From Pegoplata infirma (Eukaryota; Arthropoda; Insecta; Diptera; Anthomyiidae): 64,000 nucleotides of DNA. Of the stretch, positions 33,718 through 45,680 are shown one piece after another (position 1 is the first letter of the stretch; every line of letters starts with the position of its first letter). A program made the position numbers and the translations under genes. The stretch is taken from assembly GCA_963921195.1 (NCBI GenBank), contig OY992540.1:43423890-43487889 (forward strand), given 5' to 3'. A model generated the notes under the pieces. It searched no databases. It had not been told where the DNA came from and worked only from the letters and a program-made list of their open reading frames with translations.

Positions 33718-34470
33718 CCCAGCAAAACTTAGATTACCAAATAAGGTATAAAATAAGGTATATGATCTCTTATTTTATACATTACAGCATTGATGATTTT
33801 AACAGGCGATGAGACTCAAAGTAATGCATACACATTATCACATAGAATACCAGTAAGGTATAAAATAAGTCATAAATTTATAACAAAGAATACCAGTAAG
33901 GTGTAAAATATATGATATTTTATAGGTTACGAGTAAGGTATATAATATAGCATACCAGAACGTAATATATAAGGTGTTACGAGTAGTGAAAAAGTAATTT
34001 TGTATTAAATTTACTCACGTGATTGTAAGTGAGTGTAAGTAGATATAATATGCTAGTGAGTGTGTGTCGTTAGAAATTTCTTGTCGTGAGCCCATCTCTA
34101 GTTTAAACTTATGCATTTTTTATAAAATAATTATTTTTTATGTTATTGTAATGCATTATTTAATTATAAATAATGCATTATTTATTAATTATAAATAATG
34201 CATTATTTCAAACTTTCAAATAATACATAATGTAACCAAATATAAATCATCCATGATATAATGTTTAGAAATAATAAATATGAAATACATTTTTCCAATA
34301 ATCATGCATTACGTAGCAAATTATTAGTAATGCATTATTTTTTACTTTAAAATAATACGTTGTGGAACAAATGTTTGGTAAGACATCCTAAAATAATGCT
34401 ACAAATAAGGTATATACATTACCTGGTAATGTGTTATATAATCACTACCCATTACCAAAGTTTTGCTGGG
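33718..34470. mobile_element. MITE with CCCAGCAAAACTT ends
   Basis: Left CCCAGCAAAACTT and right AAGTTTTGCTGGG form a perfect 13-bp TIR. The interior contains repeated AAGGTATAAAATAAG and AATAATGCATTATTT motifs, the latter a set of short palindromes. No coding capacity. Flanks are GAGATT and TTTTGG, so the target duplication is not clear. Confidence 0.75.
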
Positions 34471-34642
34471 TTTTGGAGGTCGTTCGTATATACATCTCCA
34501 TATAAACTATCCCAACGATTATACATTTTTTTCAGTAACGAACTTAACGAAGCCGAATTCGGACACGAACTATACACCATTGGATAGGTCTTCAAAAAAC
34601 CTTTCGACGGGTATAAAATGTTCATATAGTTTCTATTGAAGA

Positions 34643-35840
34643 CATGGACGTATACAGGGGGTGGGCACAGGGGGCACGTGCCCCCCCCTTTTCGATTTGA
34701 AAATTTTTAAAAATTAATACACTGCAACGCATTGTACAAAAAAATACACAGGTATCAAAATATTTTGGTTTTTAAAGAAAAGATTTTATTTTTTTTATAA
34801 AAACTCAATAGCGTAATCTAATTTCATCTAATAAAAATTATGCATGAGGATCATAAAATAAATGTCTAAAAAAATTTAAAACTACAAATTTCTAAGATTT
34901 AGAAATAGAATGTGAGATTCTGAAATATTATATCTATAGGAGATTCTCAGATTCTGAAAACATTTTTTTTAAAAACACTTTCAGATTCTAATACATTTTT
35001 TCGTCAGGAAATTTGTTATATTTTGGGAGATTTTTTTTTCTTATTGAAAAATTGTTAGATGAAACATTTTCTCTATAGAAAATTTTGAAAGTCTTAGTAT
35101 TTTTTTTATAGACAAACTATCAGATTCCAAACTATATTTTCCATAGTAAAATTTTCATATTCTCAAATATATTTATATAAAATATATCAGATTCTGAAAC
35201 AATTAATATATAAAAACTTTTTAGATGCTGTTAATTTTTCTACCAAAAAATCTTGAATTTTGAATCTTTTTATAGAAAAATCATCACATGGTACCACGGA
35301 ACAAGCTAAAATCTAAAACAGCGCGATCACCAGGTTAGGTTAGGTTAGAGGTGGCGGAGTCAAAGACTCCTCACATAGACCGGATGGTCCATAGCGAAAC
35401 CACAATAATTCCTCAGCGACGCGATCACCAGACTTTTTAATGAATATGAATTTGAAATATCTAACAACAATTTTTGGATATAAATCTAAAATTTTCAATC
35501 TACCACTTTTTCTGGGTTAAAATTGCACAAATGAACAAAGTTTTGTAACTATACTGAAAAATACTTTAACCTCAAAAATCTGCCAAAAATACACCCATTT
35601 TGATCCATATGAGGATCTGCTGATTTTAGCAGACGCGGTTTGCAAAATTTCTGTCTGGATAATCTAGGTCGAGTCAGCAGAAAAATCTGTTAAAACAGAC
35701 ACTTTTATGGTTCTCACTTATGACTCTTATGTGAAGCAATACATACGGGGGGGGGGGTGTAGTCATAGTTAAATCGGCGATGACTAAAAAAAAATTGAAA
35801 GTTGTGCCCCCCCGTTTTCAAATTCCTGGATACGTCGCTG
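34643..35840. mobile_element. hAT element with perfect 8-bp target duplication ATTGAAGA
   Basis: Ends CATGGACGTATACAGG and CCTGGATACGTCGCTG (complement CAGCGACGTATCCAGG), a 16-bp TIR with three mismatches. It is flanked by ATTGAAGA at 34635-34642 and 35841-35848. Subterminal G/C runs (GGGGGCACGTGCCCCC at ~34674; GTGCCCCCCC at ~35803) pair with each other. 1198 bp, no intact transposase. A LINE 3-prime fragment lies inside it. Confidence 0.88.
35330..35425 (-). pseudogene. LINE 3-prime-end fragment with TTAGG-type tail
   Basis: GGTTAGGTTAGGTTAGAG is followed by CATAGACCGGATGGTCCATA and CGAAACCACAA, matching 13395-13425 (CATAGACCTTTTGGTCCATA). The TTAGG repeats are the complement of a (CCTAA)n 3-prime tail. 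This is a 5-prime-truncated copy of the LINE represented at 13346-13975. Confidence 0.6.
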
Positions 35841-36019
35841 ATTGAAGAAATGGGAAAAATCCTCAAAAAGCGAAAAAAAATCCGTTTTCTCCCTTCCCTT
35901 TGACCCGCTAAATGTGAGATTGGGCAGCTATTAAAAAACAGGTAACTCTTATTTTGCTTTCCTCTTTCCTATATGCAAGTTTCAAGACAATCGCCTGGTG
36001 CCCTGTGAAAGACCTTCCT

Positions 36020-38215
36020 TGTGAGACTTCTTCTATCTAAGAATCTGAGACTTTTTCTGTACAAAAATGTCTCAGATTCTGAGATTTTTTCTATACGAAA
36101 AATGTGTCTCAGATCCTGAGAATTTTTACATACGAAAAATTTATATACGAAAAATGTCAGATTATGAGACTTTTTCTCTACGAAAAATATCTCGATTTTG
36201 AGACTTTTTCTGTACAATAATGTCTCAGATTCTGGATGCGTCTAAAACCATGAGACTTTTTATACACAAAAATGTTTTAGATTCTGAGACTTTTTCTATA
36301 CCAAAAATGTCCCAGATTCTGAGCCTTTTTCAATACGAAAAATGTCTCAGATTCTTAGACTTTTTCTATACGAAAAATTCCCCAGATTCTGAAATATCTT
36401 AGATTCTGAGACTTTTTCAACACTGAAAATGTCTCAGATTCTGAGACTTTTTCTATAAGAAAAGTTTCCCAGACTCTGAAATATCTCAGATTCTGAGACT
36501 TTATCTATACTAAAAATGCCCAGATTCTAAAACTTTTTATATACGAAAAATGTATCAGATTCTGACCCTTTTTCTATGCGAAAAATGTAACAGATTCTGA
36601 GATTTTTTCTATACGAAAAATTTCACAGATTCTGAGGATTTTTTTATACAAGAAGTTTTTCAGATTCTCAGACTCTGAGAATTTTTCTATATGAAAAATG
36701 TTTCAGATTGTGATACTTTTTCGTTACGAAAAACGTCTTATGTAGTTTCTGAGAATTTCTCTGTACGAAAAATGTCCCAGATTTTAGACTTTTCCTTTCT
36801 ATACAAAAGTTTATCAAACTCTGAGACTATACGAAAAATGTCCCAGATTCTGAGAATATTTCTATACGAAAAATATCTCAGATTCTGAGACTTTTTCTGT
36901 ACGAAAAAGTTTCAGATGCTGAGCCGTTTTCTATACAAAAATATCTCAGATTCTGAGTCTTTTTCTATACAAAAAATGTCGCAGATTCTGAGACTTTTTC
37001 TATACGAAAATTTTCTCAGATTCTCAGACTCTTTCTATGCGGAAAAATTTTCAGAATCTGAAACTTTTTGTTTACGAAAAATGTTTCAAAATCTGAGACC
37101 TTTTATATACGAAAAATTTTGCAGATTCAGAGACTTTTTCTATACGAAGATTTTCTCAGCTTTTCAGACTCTTTCTATGCAAAAAATATGAGACTTTTTC
37201 TATACGAAAAATGTCCCAGATTCTGAAACTTTTTCTATACAAAAAATGTCTCAGGTTTTGAGACTTTATCATTACGAAAAAATGTGTCAGATTCTGAGTC
37301 TTTTTTTAGGAAAAATGTCTGAGTCTTTTTCTATACGAGAAATGTGTGAGATCCTGAGACTCACACATAGTTTTCTTACTCATTTAACGTATAGAAAACT
37401 ATACGTTAAATGAGTAAGATTCTGAGACTTTTTCTTTACAAAATGTATCTCATATTCTGAGACTTTTCTAAATGAAAAATGTCCCAGATTCTGATACTTT
37501 CCTATACGAAAAATTTCTTAGATTCAGAGACTTCTTCTATACGAAAAATGTCTCAGATTTGGAGATTTGTCCACACGAAAAGGATCCTTGATTTTTTTTA
37601 TACGAAAAAGGTATGAGAATCTAAGACTTTTTGTTTACGAAAAATGTCTCAGAATCTAAGACTTTTTCTATACGAAAAATGTGTGAGATTCTGAGAATTT
37701 TTCTAAACGAAGACTTTTTCTATACGAAAAATGTCTATGATCCTGAGACGTTTTCTATACGAAAAATGTCTCACATTCTAAAGCTTTTTATACGAAAAAT
37801 GTCTTATTGTTAGATTCTGAGAATTTTTCTATACGAAAAATGTTTCAGATTGTGATACTTTTTCGTTACGAAAAATGTCTTATGTAGTTTCTGAGAATTT
37901 TTCTGTACGAAAAATGTCCTAGATTTTAAGACTTCTCCTATACGAAAAATGTCTGAGGTTCAAAGACTTTTCTATACGAAAAATATTTCAGATTCTGGGA
38001 CTTTTTCTTTACGAAAAATGTATCAGATTCTGATACTTTTTCTATATCAAAAATGTCTAAAATTCAGAGACTTACTTAACGATTTTTTTATACGAAAAAT
38101 GTCACAGATCTAAGACTTTTTCTATACGATAATTGTCTCAAATCTGAGATTTTTTCTATAGGAGAAATTTTTCATATCTTCGACTTTTTCTGTGGGATCT
38201 CAGATCTGAAACTCT
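36020..38215 (+). repeat. 35-bp dyad satellite array in gene 1 intron
   Basis: About 60 units of a ~35-bp repeat. Each unit combines two dyads: CTCAGA-N-TCTGAG and GACTTTTTC-TATAC-GAAAAATGTC. Units vary by point changes and partial deletions, with no unique spacers. A short inverted hairpin (ACGTATAGAAAACTATACGT) lies at ~37390. It lies wholly within the intron before the exon at 38461 and ends about 250 bp before the acceptor. The variant (GACT...TATAC) differs from that at 52-60 kb (GAAT...TATAT). Confidence 0.92.
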
Positions 38216-38460
38216 TTCTTCCACCCACAAAAACCATTGCAATTTTTGTTTTGAACATTTTGGAGTGTATAAGAGATTCTTTTAGGCCGATTTAAACACT
38301 TTCACTCACTTTCACTTTATCACATGATATAAAAATTTAGAAAAAAATCTGATTTCGTTTCAAAATAACTACAGATTTCTATGGTAAAAATGTCTCTTTA
38401 AATATTATTGCACTTATACTAGAAGTATCCTTATAATTTCAATAGAATCTGTATTTTTAG

Positions 38461-39078
38461 CACGCAATCGTTTCAATATCCGTGGCAGCTCTACAACAAC
38501 TGAAACTCCAGCAAATGCTGAATCCGCTGATGGCGAAGAAGCACAAGAAGAAACGGTCTCCAGTACTACAGCACGCACACTACGTGGTCGCCCTACTCTT
38601 AACATTCGTGGCCGTAGTCGTACCACTACCACTAAAGCACCAGCTGCTACTGAAGAAGAATCTGCTAATGATAGCGAAAATAGTGTAGTAGATGATAAAC
38701 CCTCAACCACGGCCAGACCATCACGTTTCAATTTAAATCGTGCTGCCGGTGGACGTTTACCAGGACGTGGTAAATTAGGACGTGCTACCACTGAAGCTCC
38801 TCCACAAACTGCTGCTGAAGATTCAGCAGCCGATAGTACACATCATAATGATATTAAGGGAGAAGGTGGTGAGGAAGCTGCTGAAAAACCAGCTGAAGAT
38901 GCAGCAGTTGCCAATAATGGTAATTTGCATCGTTTAAAGAGTCGTCCACGTTTAGGTGGTTTACATAAGGCTGATAATAGTAATCCAAAACCAAAGGCAG
39001 CGCCTTTGCCGGTAGCACCACGTAAAGTTAATCCTTTGCTGGCCAATAGACGACTAAAAGTAGGACCTTCAACAACAG
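38461..39078 (+). CDS. Gene 1, third visible coding exon
   Basis: Acceptor ATCTGTATTTTTAG, donor ACAACAG|GTGAG. 618 bp, in frame with the previous exon through a phase-1 junction (reading SRNR-PRNRFNIRGSS). It encodes Arg/Gly-rich basic modules (LRGRPTLNIRGRSR, RPSRFNLNRAAGGRLPGRG, LKSRPRLGGLHK) alternating with Thr/Ala/Glu-rich acidic linkers. Also symmetric phase 1-1. The preceding intron (5303 bp) carries the 35-bp satellite and several transposons. Confidence 0.9.
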
Positions 39079-39199
39079 GTGAGAATGGGTTTATTAAATA
39101 AAATCAAGGATTAAATGACAAAAAAAATCTGTTAAAAAATTTTATAGAATTTTTAAAAATCTAAAAAAAAACTGAGTGTTAAGACGTGCTAAACAGAAA

Positions 39200-39382
39200 C
39201 ATTACAACTCTTCCATCGGCAGTGCTTTTCGATTGTAACACTTAATGTGTGAGATTTAATCAGATGTTTAAAAAGAGCTCTGAATTAAAATAAAGCGAGA
39301 ATTATTTATTTCACATTACCTAAATGTAATCATTAAGTGTGACAATCGAAAAGCGCTGATGATGGAAGTGTGGCTACTTCCA
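39200..39382. mobile_element. Small palindromic MITE, intact copy
   Basis: Left CTTCCATCGGCAGTGCTTTT with CGATTGTAACACTTAATG mirrors right CATTAAGTGTGACAATCG and AAAAGCGCTGATGATGGAAG. TIRs are ~50 bp in a ~180-bp element. A second copy (39500-44760) is split by the 5-kb Harbinger-like insertion, so this copy shows its uninterrupted form. Confidence 0.8.
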
Positions 39383-41369
39383 AAATCTGTCGACAATTTA
39401 AATAAATAGATGAATCGAATTTTTAAAAAGTCGATTTTAATTTTGTTAAAATTTAAAGTCCATATTAATAATTTTAGAGAAATAATAGTTTTTGTTTATA
39501 TCACAACCCCTCCATCATCAGTGCTTTTCGATTGACACACTTATAATGTGAGATTATTAAAGGAAAATTTGAATTAAGACAAAACGAGAATTAATTACAC
39601 TGTGCTAGTCGCAAAAATTAACAAGCTGGGCACCCTGCTGGTAAAGCTAGCCGTTTTTCGAAGTTAGCGCCCGTATTCGCGATTTAATATTGTAAAGCTA
39701 AAGTACAACAAAAATTCAATTTTTTCCGCGAAAAAGAAAAAAAAAATTCGCGAAAAAAATTTGTTCCCACAAATTGTGTGTCTGCAATATATCGTATTCT
39801 ACACATTTTAATAAATAAATAGCAAAAAAAAAATTTCGAAAAAAAATTTCGCGAAAAAAATATCGCGAAAAAAATTTTCCGCGAATAATTTTTTTTTTTT
39901 GTATATTCAATATAGTTTAGATAATAAAAATTCAGAAATTGTCTAATTAATATAAAAAATATTTTTTTTACTTAAAAATTAAAAAAAAATTAATCGCGAA
40001 TATCGCTAATACATACGCTAACTATGAAAAAACTGATATTGCAATGGGATTTAGTGTACATAAACTAGCTTTACCAGATGGATGTCGTAATTTCAAATCA
40101 AACAAAAAATATTTGTATTGAACCAATTATTTCAAGAAAATAACGATTTTTGGCGACCAAAAATTTTTTTTAGCGAAAAAAATTTACGGTAATATGGTTT
40201 GTTATGCTAGTATAACAGACTTGAATGGTTTTAAATTTAAAAATTATCGCAAAAGTTTAAAAATGTCGTTTTTATTGTACTTGAGCATCAAAATTTTAAA
40301 TCGCGAATATCGAGAATACGAGCTCTAACTTCGAAAAACGGCTAGCACCATTGAATTCAGCTTTTGAAATAGTTTTTAAATATAATTTTAATAAATGCAT
40401 TGTTTTTTTTTTTGCCAAAAAATATTTTCCGCGAAAAAGAAAAAAAAACATCCGCGAACAAATTTTTTCTTCAAAAAATTTTGTGTCTGCAATGTATCGT
40501 CTTCCACACATTTTAATAAATTAATAGCAAAAAAAACCCCAAAAAAAATTTCGCGAAACAAAATATCGCGAAAAAAAATTTTCGCGAATAAAATTTTTTT
40601 TTGTATATTCAATATAGTTTAGATAATAAAAATTCAGAAATTGTCAAAATAATATAAAAAAATATTTTTTTTAATTAAAAATAAAAAAATTAGTCGCGAA
40701 TATCGCTAATACATACGCTAACTTTGAAAAAACTGATATTGCAATGGGATTTAGTGTACATAAACTAGCTTTACAACATGGATGTCGTAATTTCAAATCA
40801 AACTAAAAATATTTGTATTGAACCAATTATTTCAAGAAAATAATAAAAAATTTACGGTAATATGGTTTGTTATGCTAGTTTAACAGACTTGAATGGTTTT
40901 AAATTTAAAAATTATCACAAAAGTTTAAAAATATCGTTTTTATGGTACTTGAGCATCAAAATTTTAAATCGCGAATATCGCGAATACGAGCGCTAACTTC
41001 AAAAAACGGCTAGCACCATTGAATTCAGCTTTTGGAATAGTTTTTTAATATAATTTTAATAAATGCATTTTTTTTTTTTGCCAAAAAATATTTTCCGCGA
41101 AAAAGAAAAAAAATCCGCGAACAAATTTTTTCTTCAAAAAATTTTGTGTCTGCAATGTATCGTATTCTACACATTTTAATAAATTAAAGCAAAATAAAAA
41201 AAATTTCAAAAAAAAAATTCGCGAAAAAAAATATCGCGAATAATTTTTTTTTTTCTATATTCAATAGAGTTTAGATAATAAAAATTCAGAAATTGTCTAA
41301 ATAGTATAAAAAATATTTTTTTTAATTAAAAATAACAAAAAAAAAAAATAATCACGAATATCGCTAATA

Positions 41370-44271
41370 CGGTGGCTCGCAGCTTATTTCGTGTGAAAGA
41401 TATTAGTTAGCAATTCATTTAAGACGAAGTTAACCAAAATATATCTAATTATTATCAAATAAGTATTTTAGTAAAAAGTCCTGTGTATGTAATTAATTAA
41501 GCTTTAATTAAAGCTTAATGGCGTTCATATTGTCTAAATATTAAATGTGCTACGAGGGTCGAACTGGAAATTGAAATTATTGAAAAACCTTTTTAAGAAA
41601 ATTTCTTAAAAATATTTTTAGGTCGATTTTATCCAAGCTCAAACATAAAAAAATTAAAAAATAGTCCAATAGTTAATATTCATTTATTAAATAATTTTTC
41701 CAAAGACCCAAACAAAAATCAAAATTTTTAAAACGCAGTAGAAGAAATCCAAATTTGTTGACCTCCAATTCTTTTGACCACCAATTTTTGGTAAACAAAG
41801 AAAATAAATAATTGTTTAATAATTTTAGTGCACCTACACTCAAAAAAAAAAGTTTGTAAAATGACATAAAATCCCCGTGATTTTACGGGGCAGGTTTTGT
41901 AAAATATGTACTAGCAAGAATCCCCGTAATGTTACGGGGATAATTTGTAAATTGATTTAACAAAAGAAAATGTAAATTTACAATTTTTTTTGTAAAATAT
42001 TAACTTCGAGGTGAATTTTTTTTTTGTAAATTTACAAAAAATTTGGTAAATTTACAAACCAAAATTGTAAACTTACGGAAAAAAGTTGTTATTTTACAAA
42101 GAAAAAATAGAAAATGAAAAAAATAAATTGCAGATTAACAAATTATTTGGTTAAACTACTTTTTTTACCGGAAAAAATATTGAAAAACAAGTATATTTAC
42201 AATAAACATTGTAAATTTGCAAACAAAAAATTAAAATTTACAAAAAAAATTGTAAACTTACAAAAAAAAGTTGTAAATTTACAAAATAAAGTAGAAAATC
42301 AAAAACCAAAATTGTAAATTTACAAATTGTTTGTTTAAACTACTGTTTTTTGTGGCAAAAAACTTGTATTTTTACAATAAATAGTGGTAAATTTACAATT
42401 TTTATTGTATATAAATATACCATTTTTTCTTATTTTTTTGGCGTAAAAACAGTAGTTTAACCAAAAAATTTGTAAATTTACAATATTGTTTTTGTATTTT
42501 CTACTTCATTTTTGTAAAATTACATTTTTTTTCGTAAGTATACAATTTTGTTTTTTTAATTTTCATATTTGTTTTGTAAATTTACAAAAAATTTGGTTTA
42601 TTTACATATTTGTTTTGTAAATTTAAAGGTTTTTTTCCATTGGTGCATCTTAGTTTTCCTTCTTCGGCAGCTGGAGTAGCACTTCCACAACCTGAAATGA
42701 TTTTTTTTTTCACTTGAACACTTTTAACAAACTTTTTAATATAAAACACTGTACTTTTTTATTTTTTTCGTCATTTCGTTTTTCTTAAGTAGAACATATG
42801 AGAATTGCAAAAGAGAATTGCACAAGAAATTTCTTATATTTTCAGGAAAAATTAGTCAAAAAATAACATTTTTTTAATTTTTAATTATTTTCACAAGCAT
42901 TTTTAAAAAATCGGAAATTTTTTTTGATATTGTAGATTGGATGTTTAAGTACCTGTTAAAATAAGAAAAACATAATTTTTCATAATTGGCAGCTTTTTAT
43001 TGACATTTTAGGTGCCAAATTAAAAAAAAAATACCAAAAAAAAATATGGTAAAATGACCAAAAAAAATGGTAAAAATACAAAAAAAAAATAAACTAGAAC
43101 AATTATATAGTAGAAACACATAAAAATTGTGGTATTTTACTTAACGCAAATTACCAAAAAATGGTGTAAAAATTCATTTTTTTGCTAAAGCTTACAATTA
43201 GTTGAAAAATTTTTGTGTCCGGAACTTAAAAAATTTCCAAAATTTTTTTTCATGAAATATTTTTTTTTATAAAAAATTATTTTAAAATAAATTTATTACT
43301 TCAAAACGCAAAAAAATCTGAACTTAGAAAATTTTTGCGTGTCCTATTGTTGAATAATTATTTTTTTTTTGTACAACAACATTAATTCTAGTAATAAAAT
43401 AAGTTTTGTAAAATTACATTGAAATTTTGTACTTTTCAATACATACATTTTAAACTGAAAACCATTAAACGATCTTTAAAAAAAATGTTTGTAATAAAAC
43501 ATTTTTTGGTAGAAAGACTAAATAACATCAAGTAAAATTTTGTTGTACAATTACAGTTTTCTTGTGTAAAAAAACTAAACACCTTGTAATATTTTTTTAA
43601 TTTGTAAAATAATTCACTTTTTTGTAAATTTACCTAAAAAATTTGTAAAATAAATTTACCAACATATAATAGTAAAATTACAAACCAAACTGTAGTTTTC
43701 GTTTTATTAAATATACAACAATTTTTGTAAAAAGACAAAAATATTAGTAAAATAGAATTACAAGACCTTTTACTTGTAATTTTACAAACTTTTTTTTTGA
43801 GTGTAAGTGTATGGTAATGAGATATAAAAATAATTGAACATTTCCTTTGTTTACAAAAAAATTGGTGGTCACATGAATAGGAGGTCAAAAAATTCGGATT
43901 TCTTCGACTGCATTTTAAAAATTTTGATATTTGTTTGGGTCATTGGAAAAATTATTTGATAAATGACTATATACTATTGGACAATTTTTTAAATTTTTTT
44001 GAGCTTGGGAAAAATCGACCTAAAAGTATTTTTAAGAAATTCTCTAAACAACGTCTTTCAATAATTTCAATTTCCATTTATACCCTTGTAGCACGATTAA
44101 TATTTACTCAATCTGGACGCCATTAAGCTTAAATTAAAGCTCGATAAATTACCTACACAGCACTTTTAACAAAGATACTCGTTTGATAATAATTAGGTGT
44201 ATTATTGGAAACTTTGTCTTAAATGGATTGCTAACTGATATCTCACACACGAAATAAGCTGCGAGTCACTG
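41370..44271. mobile_element. Tc1/mariner-like foldback with TA duplication (FB6)
   Basis: Ends CGGTGGCTCGCAGCTTATTT and AAATAAGCTGCGAGTCACTG (complement CAGTGACTCGCAGC), flanked by TA at 41368-41369 and 44272-44273. The uninterrupted target CGCTAATACATACGCTAAC is visible at 40704 and near 40004. Arms are ~450 bp (for example AAGCTTTAATTAAAGCTTAA versus TTAAGCTTAAATTAAAGCT). The loop contains a CACTCAAAA MITE. Confidence 0.88.
41837..43803. mobile_element. TA-flanked CACTCAAAA element, long copy, in the foldback loop
   Basis: CACTCAAAAAAAAAAGTTTG at the left and ACTTTTTTTTTGAGTG at the right, with TA at 41835-41836 and 43804-43805. The interior is saturated with GTAAATTTACAA/TTGTAAATT palindromic repeats and has ATCCCCGTGATTTTACGGGG near 41870. 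It differs internally from copies at 9810 and 59075 but shares termini and target. No coding capacity. Confidence 0.85.
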
Positions 44272-44824
44272 TACATACGCTAACTTTCAAAAAACTGATA
44301 TTGCAATGGGATTTAGTGTACATAAACTAGCCTTACCAGATGGATGTCGTAATATCAAATCAAACTAAAAATATTTGTATTTAATCAATTATTTAAAAAA
44401 AAAACGATTTTTCGCGACCAAAGAATGTTTTTTGCGAAAAAAATTTACGGTAATATGGCTTGTTATGCTAGTTTAACAGACTTGAATGGTTTAAAATTTA
44501 AAAATTATCGCAAAAGTTTAAAAATATCGTTTTTATTGTACTTGAGCATAAAAATTTTAAATCGCGAATAAGCGCTAACTTCGAAAAACGGCTAGCACCA
44601 TTGAATTCAGCGTACTCGAATTAACTAGGGTGCCCAGCTTGTTAAAAAAAAGTGTCAAATTCGAGCACAGCGTTATTTTCACCTTACCCAGATGTAATCA
44701 TTCAAACCATTAAGTGTAACATTCGAAAAGCACTGATGATAGAATAGTTTGCAACTTCCAAAAGCTATCGACAATTAAAATAAACTTTATCATAATTACT
44801 AAAAAAAATGTTTTTTCTCTACAG

Positions 44825-45042
44825 AAGCTGCACCCGCTGAAGAATCATCACCATCCTCTTCAGAAGACTCTGAACCCAAAGAGGAAACACCAGCTGCCGC
44901 CGCTGCTGCACCATCAAGTGATGAATCAAAAGATGATACCACTGAGGAAGCAGAAACTACCCCCAAAACACAAGCCCGCGGTTTAGGTTTATTGGGACAG
45001 AGAAGGCGATTGCCTTTAAGAAAACCAGGAACAATATTGTAA
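44825..45042 (+). CDS. Gene 1, last coding exon with stop
   Basis: Acceptor TTTTTTCTCTACAG. The phase-1 junction yields Glu, then AAPAEESSPSSSEDSEP, an Ala run, acidic/Thr-rich sequence and a basic tail ARGLGLLGQRRRLPLRKPG ending TIL and TAA at 45040-45042. The tail repeats the basic-module style of earlier exons. The visible protein totals 843 residues. The preceding intron (5746 bp) is almost all nested transposons. Confidence 0.9.
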
Positions 45043-45680
45043 AAATTCCTTTCCAATGCTCCTTTAAAACACCCTCTTCCTAATTCCTTCCTCTCATTAC
45101 AACTTAAAACATGAGTACTCAAAACTAATTTAATGCTCATCTATATTAATTTTAGTAATAAATTCCCTCTCTTCCCTCTTTTTATGTAAATTAATTATTA
45201 TTTTTTTTTTGTATGCTACCTGCATTATTTTGTTATTAAATTATAAAGATATCATATTGTGAATTATGTGGTTTTAAGCTCATTAAGATTATTTTTCAGA
45301 GGATTTTGAATAATCCCTGTATTTGGTTTATTTTTTTGTTTCATGTAAATCCTAAAACCACAATTGTAATAATGATATTTTCTTTTATCGATATCTATCT
45401 CATTCTATCTTTCGATTTCTTAATTATAAAATTTTCGATTTTAAAATTAAAATTTACTTTAAGTTTCTTAAATTAGGTACGAAACAAACAACAAAAAAAA
45501 ATCCTTATGAAAATTTTGCGATATATTTTGTATGTGTGTAATTTTTTTGTTATAAAAAATATTTTTGATAAATAAACGATGAAAATAAAATATTCCAACT
45601 AGTTTATGTACAGTGAAATATGGTTATGACAAAGGACTGGATTTTTTTGAAAATGCATATTTCTTGTCGTCAGTCTGAGA
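45043..45680 (+). terminator. Gene 1 3-prime UTR and polyadenylation signals
   Basis: AATAAA occurs at 45157-45162, 45571-45576 and 45584-45589, in otherwise unrepetitive AT-rich sequence. Alternative short (~120 nt) and long (~560 nt) 3-prime UTRs are possible. The hAT-like element begins about 90 bp after the last signal. Which signal is used cannot be told from sequence. Confidence 0.5.

Larger units (their letters stand above)
33556..35960. mobile_element. Inverted-repeat-bounded element containing two nested elements
   Basis: AAGAGTCAACTGTTTTTTAG with GCCCAATCTCAAAT (33560-33595) mirrors ATGTGAGATTGGGC and TTAAAAAACAGGTAACTCTT (35910-35952). Both arms of ~60 bp are imperfect. Between them are the element at 33718-34470 and the hAT at 34643-35840. 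Superfamily and duplication were not determined. Confidence 0.6.
39598..44672. mobile_element. Harbinger-like element with ~670-bp internal tandem units
   Basis: Left CACTGTGCTAGTCG and TTAACAAGCTGGGCACCCT (39618-39636); right AGGGTGCCCAGCTTGTTAA (44627-44645) and CGAGCACAGCG. TTA flanks both ends (39595-39597, 44673-44675). The interior is ~2.5 copies of a ~670-bp unit (TTCGAAAAACGGCTAGCACC at 40329 and, with one change, at 40998; also in the segment at 44580) rich in TCGCGAAAA. The first unit end is inverted, giving long inverted ends. Interrupted by the foldback at 41370-44271. No transposase. Confidence 0.8.
39500..44760. mobile_element. Small palindromic MITE, second copy, split by nested insertions
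   Basis: Left half 39503-39597 (CCTCCATCATCAGTGCTTTT, CGATTGACACACTTA, ACGAGAATTA). Right half 44673-44757 (TTATTTTCACCTTACC, CATTAAGTGTAACATTCG, AAAAGCACTGATGATAGAAT). Together they reconstitute the element at 39200-39382 with a TTA duplicated at the insertion point. Confidence 0.75.

Noticed and set aside
35333..35349. TTAGG repeats resembling insect telomere sequence
   Set aside because: Only three repeats, joined to LINE 3-prime sequence also seen near 13400; flies generally lack TTAGG telomeres.
36020..38215. CRISPR-like regular repeats
   Set aside because: Repeats are contiguous 35-bp monomers without unique spacers, in an intron of an insect gene.
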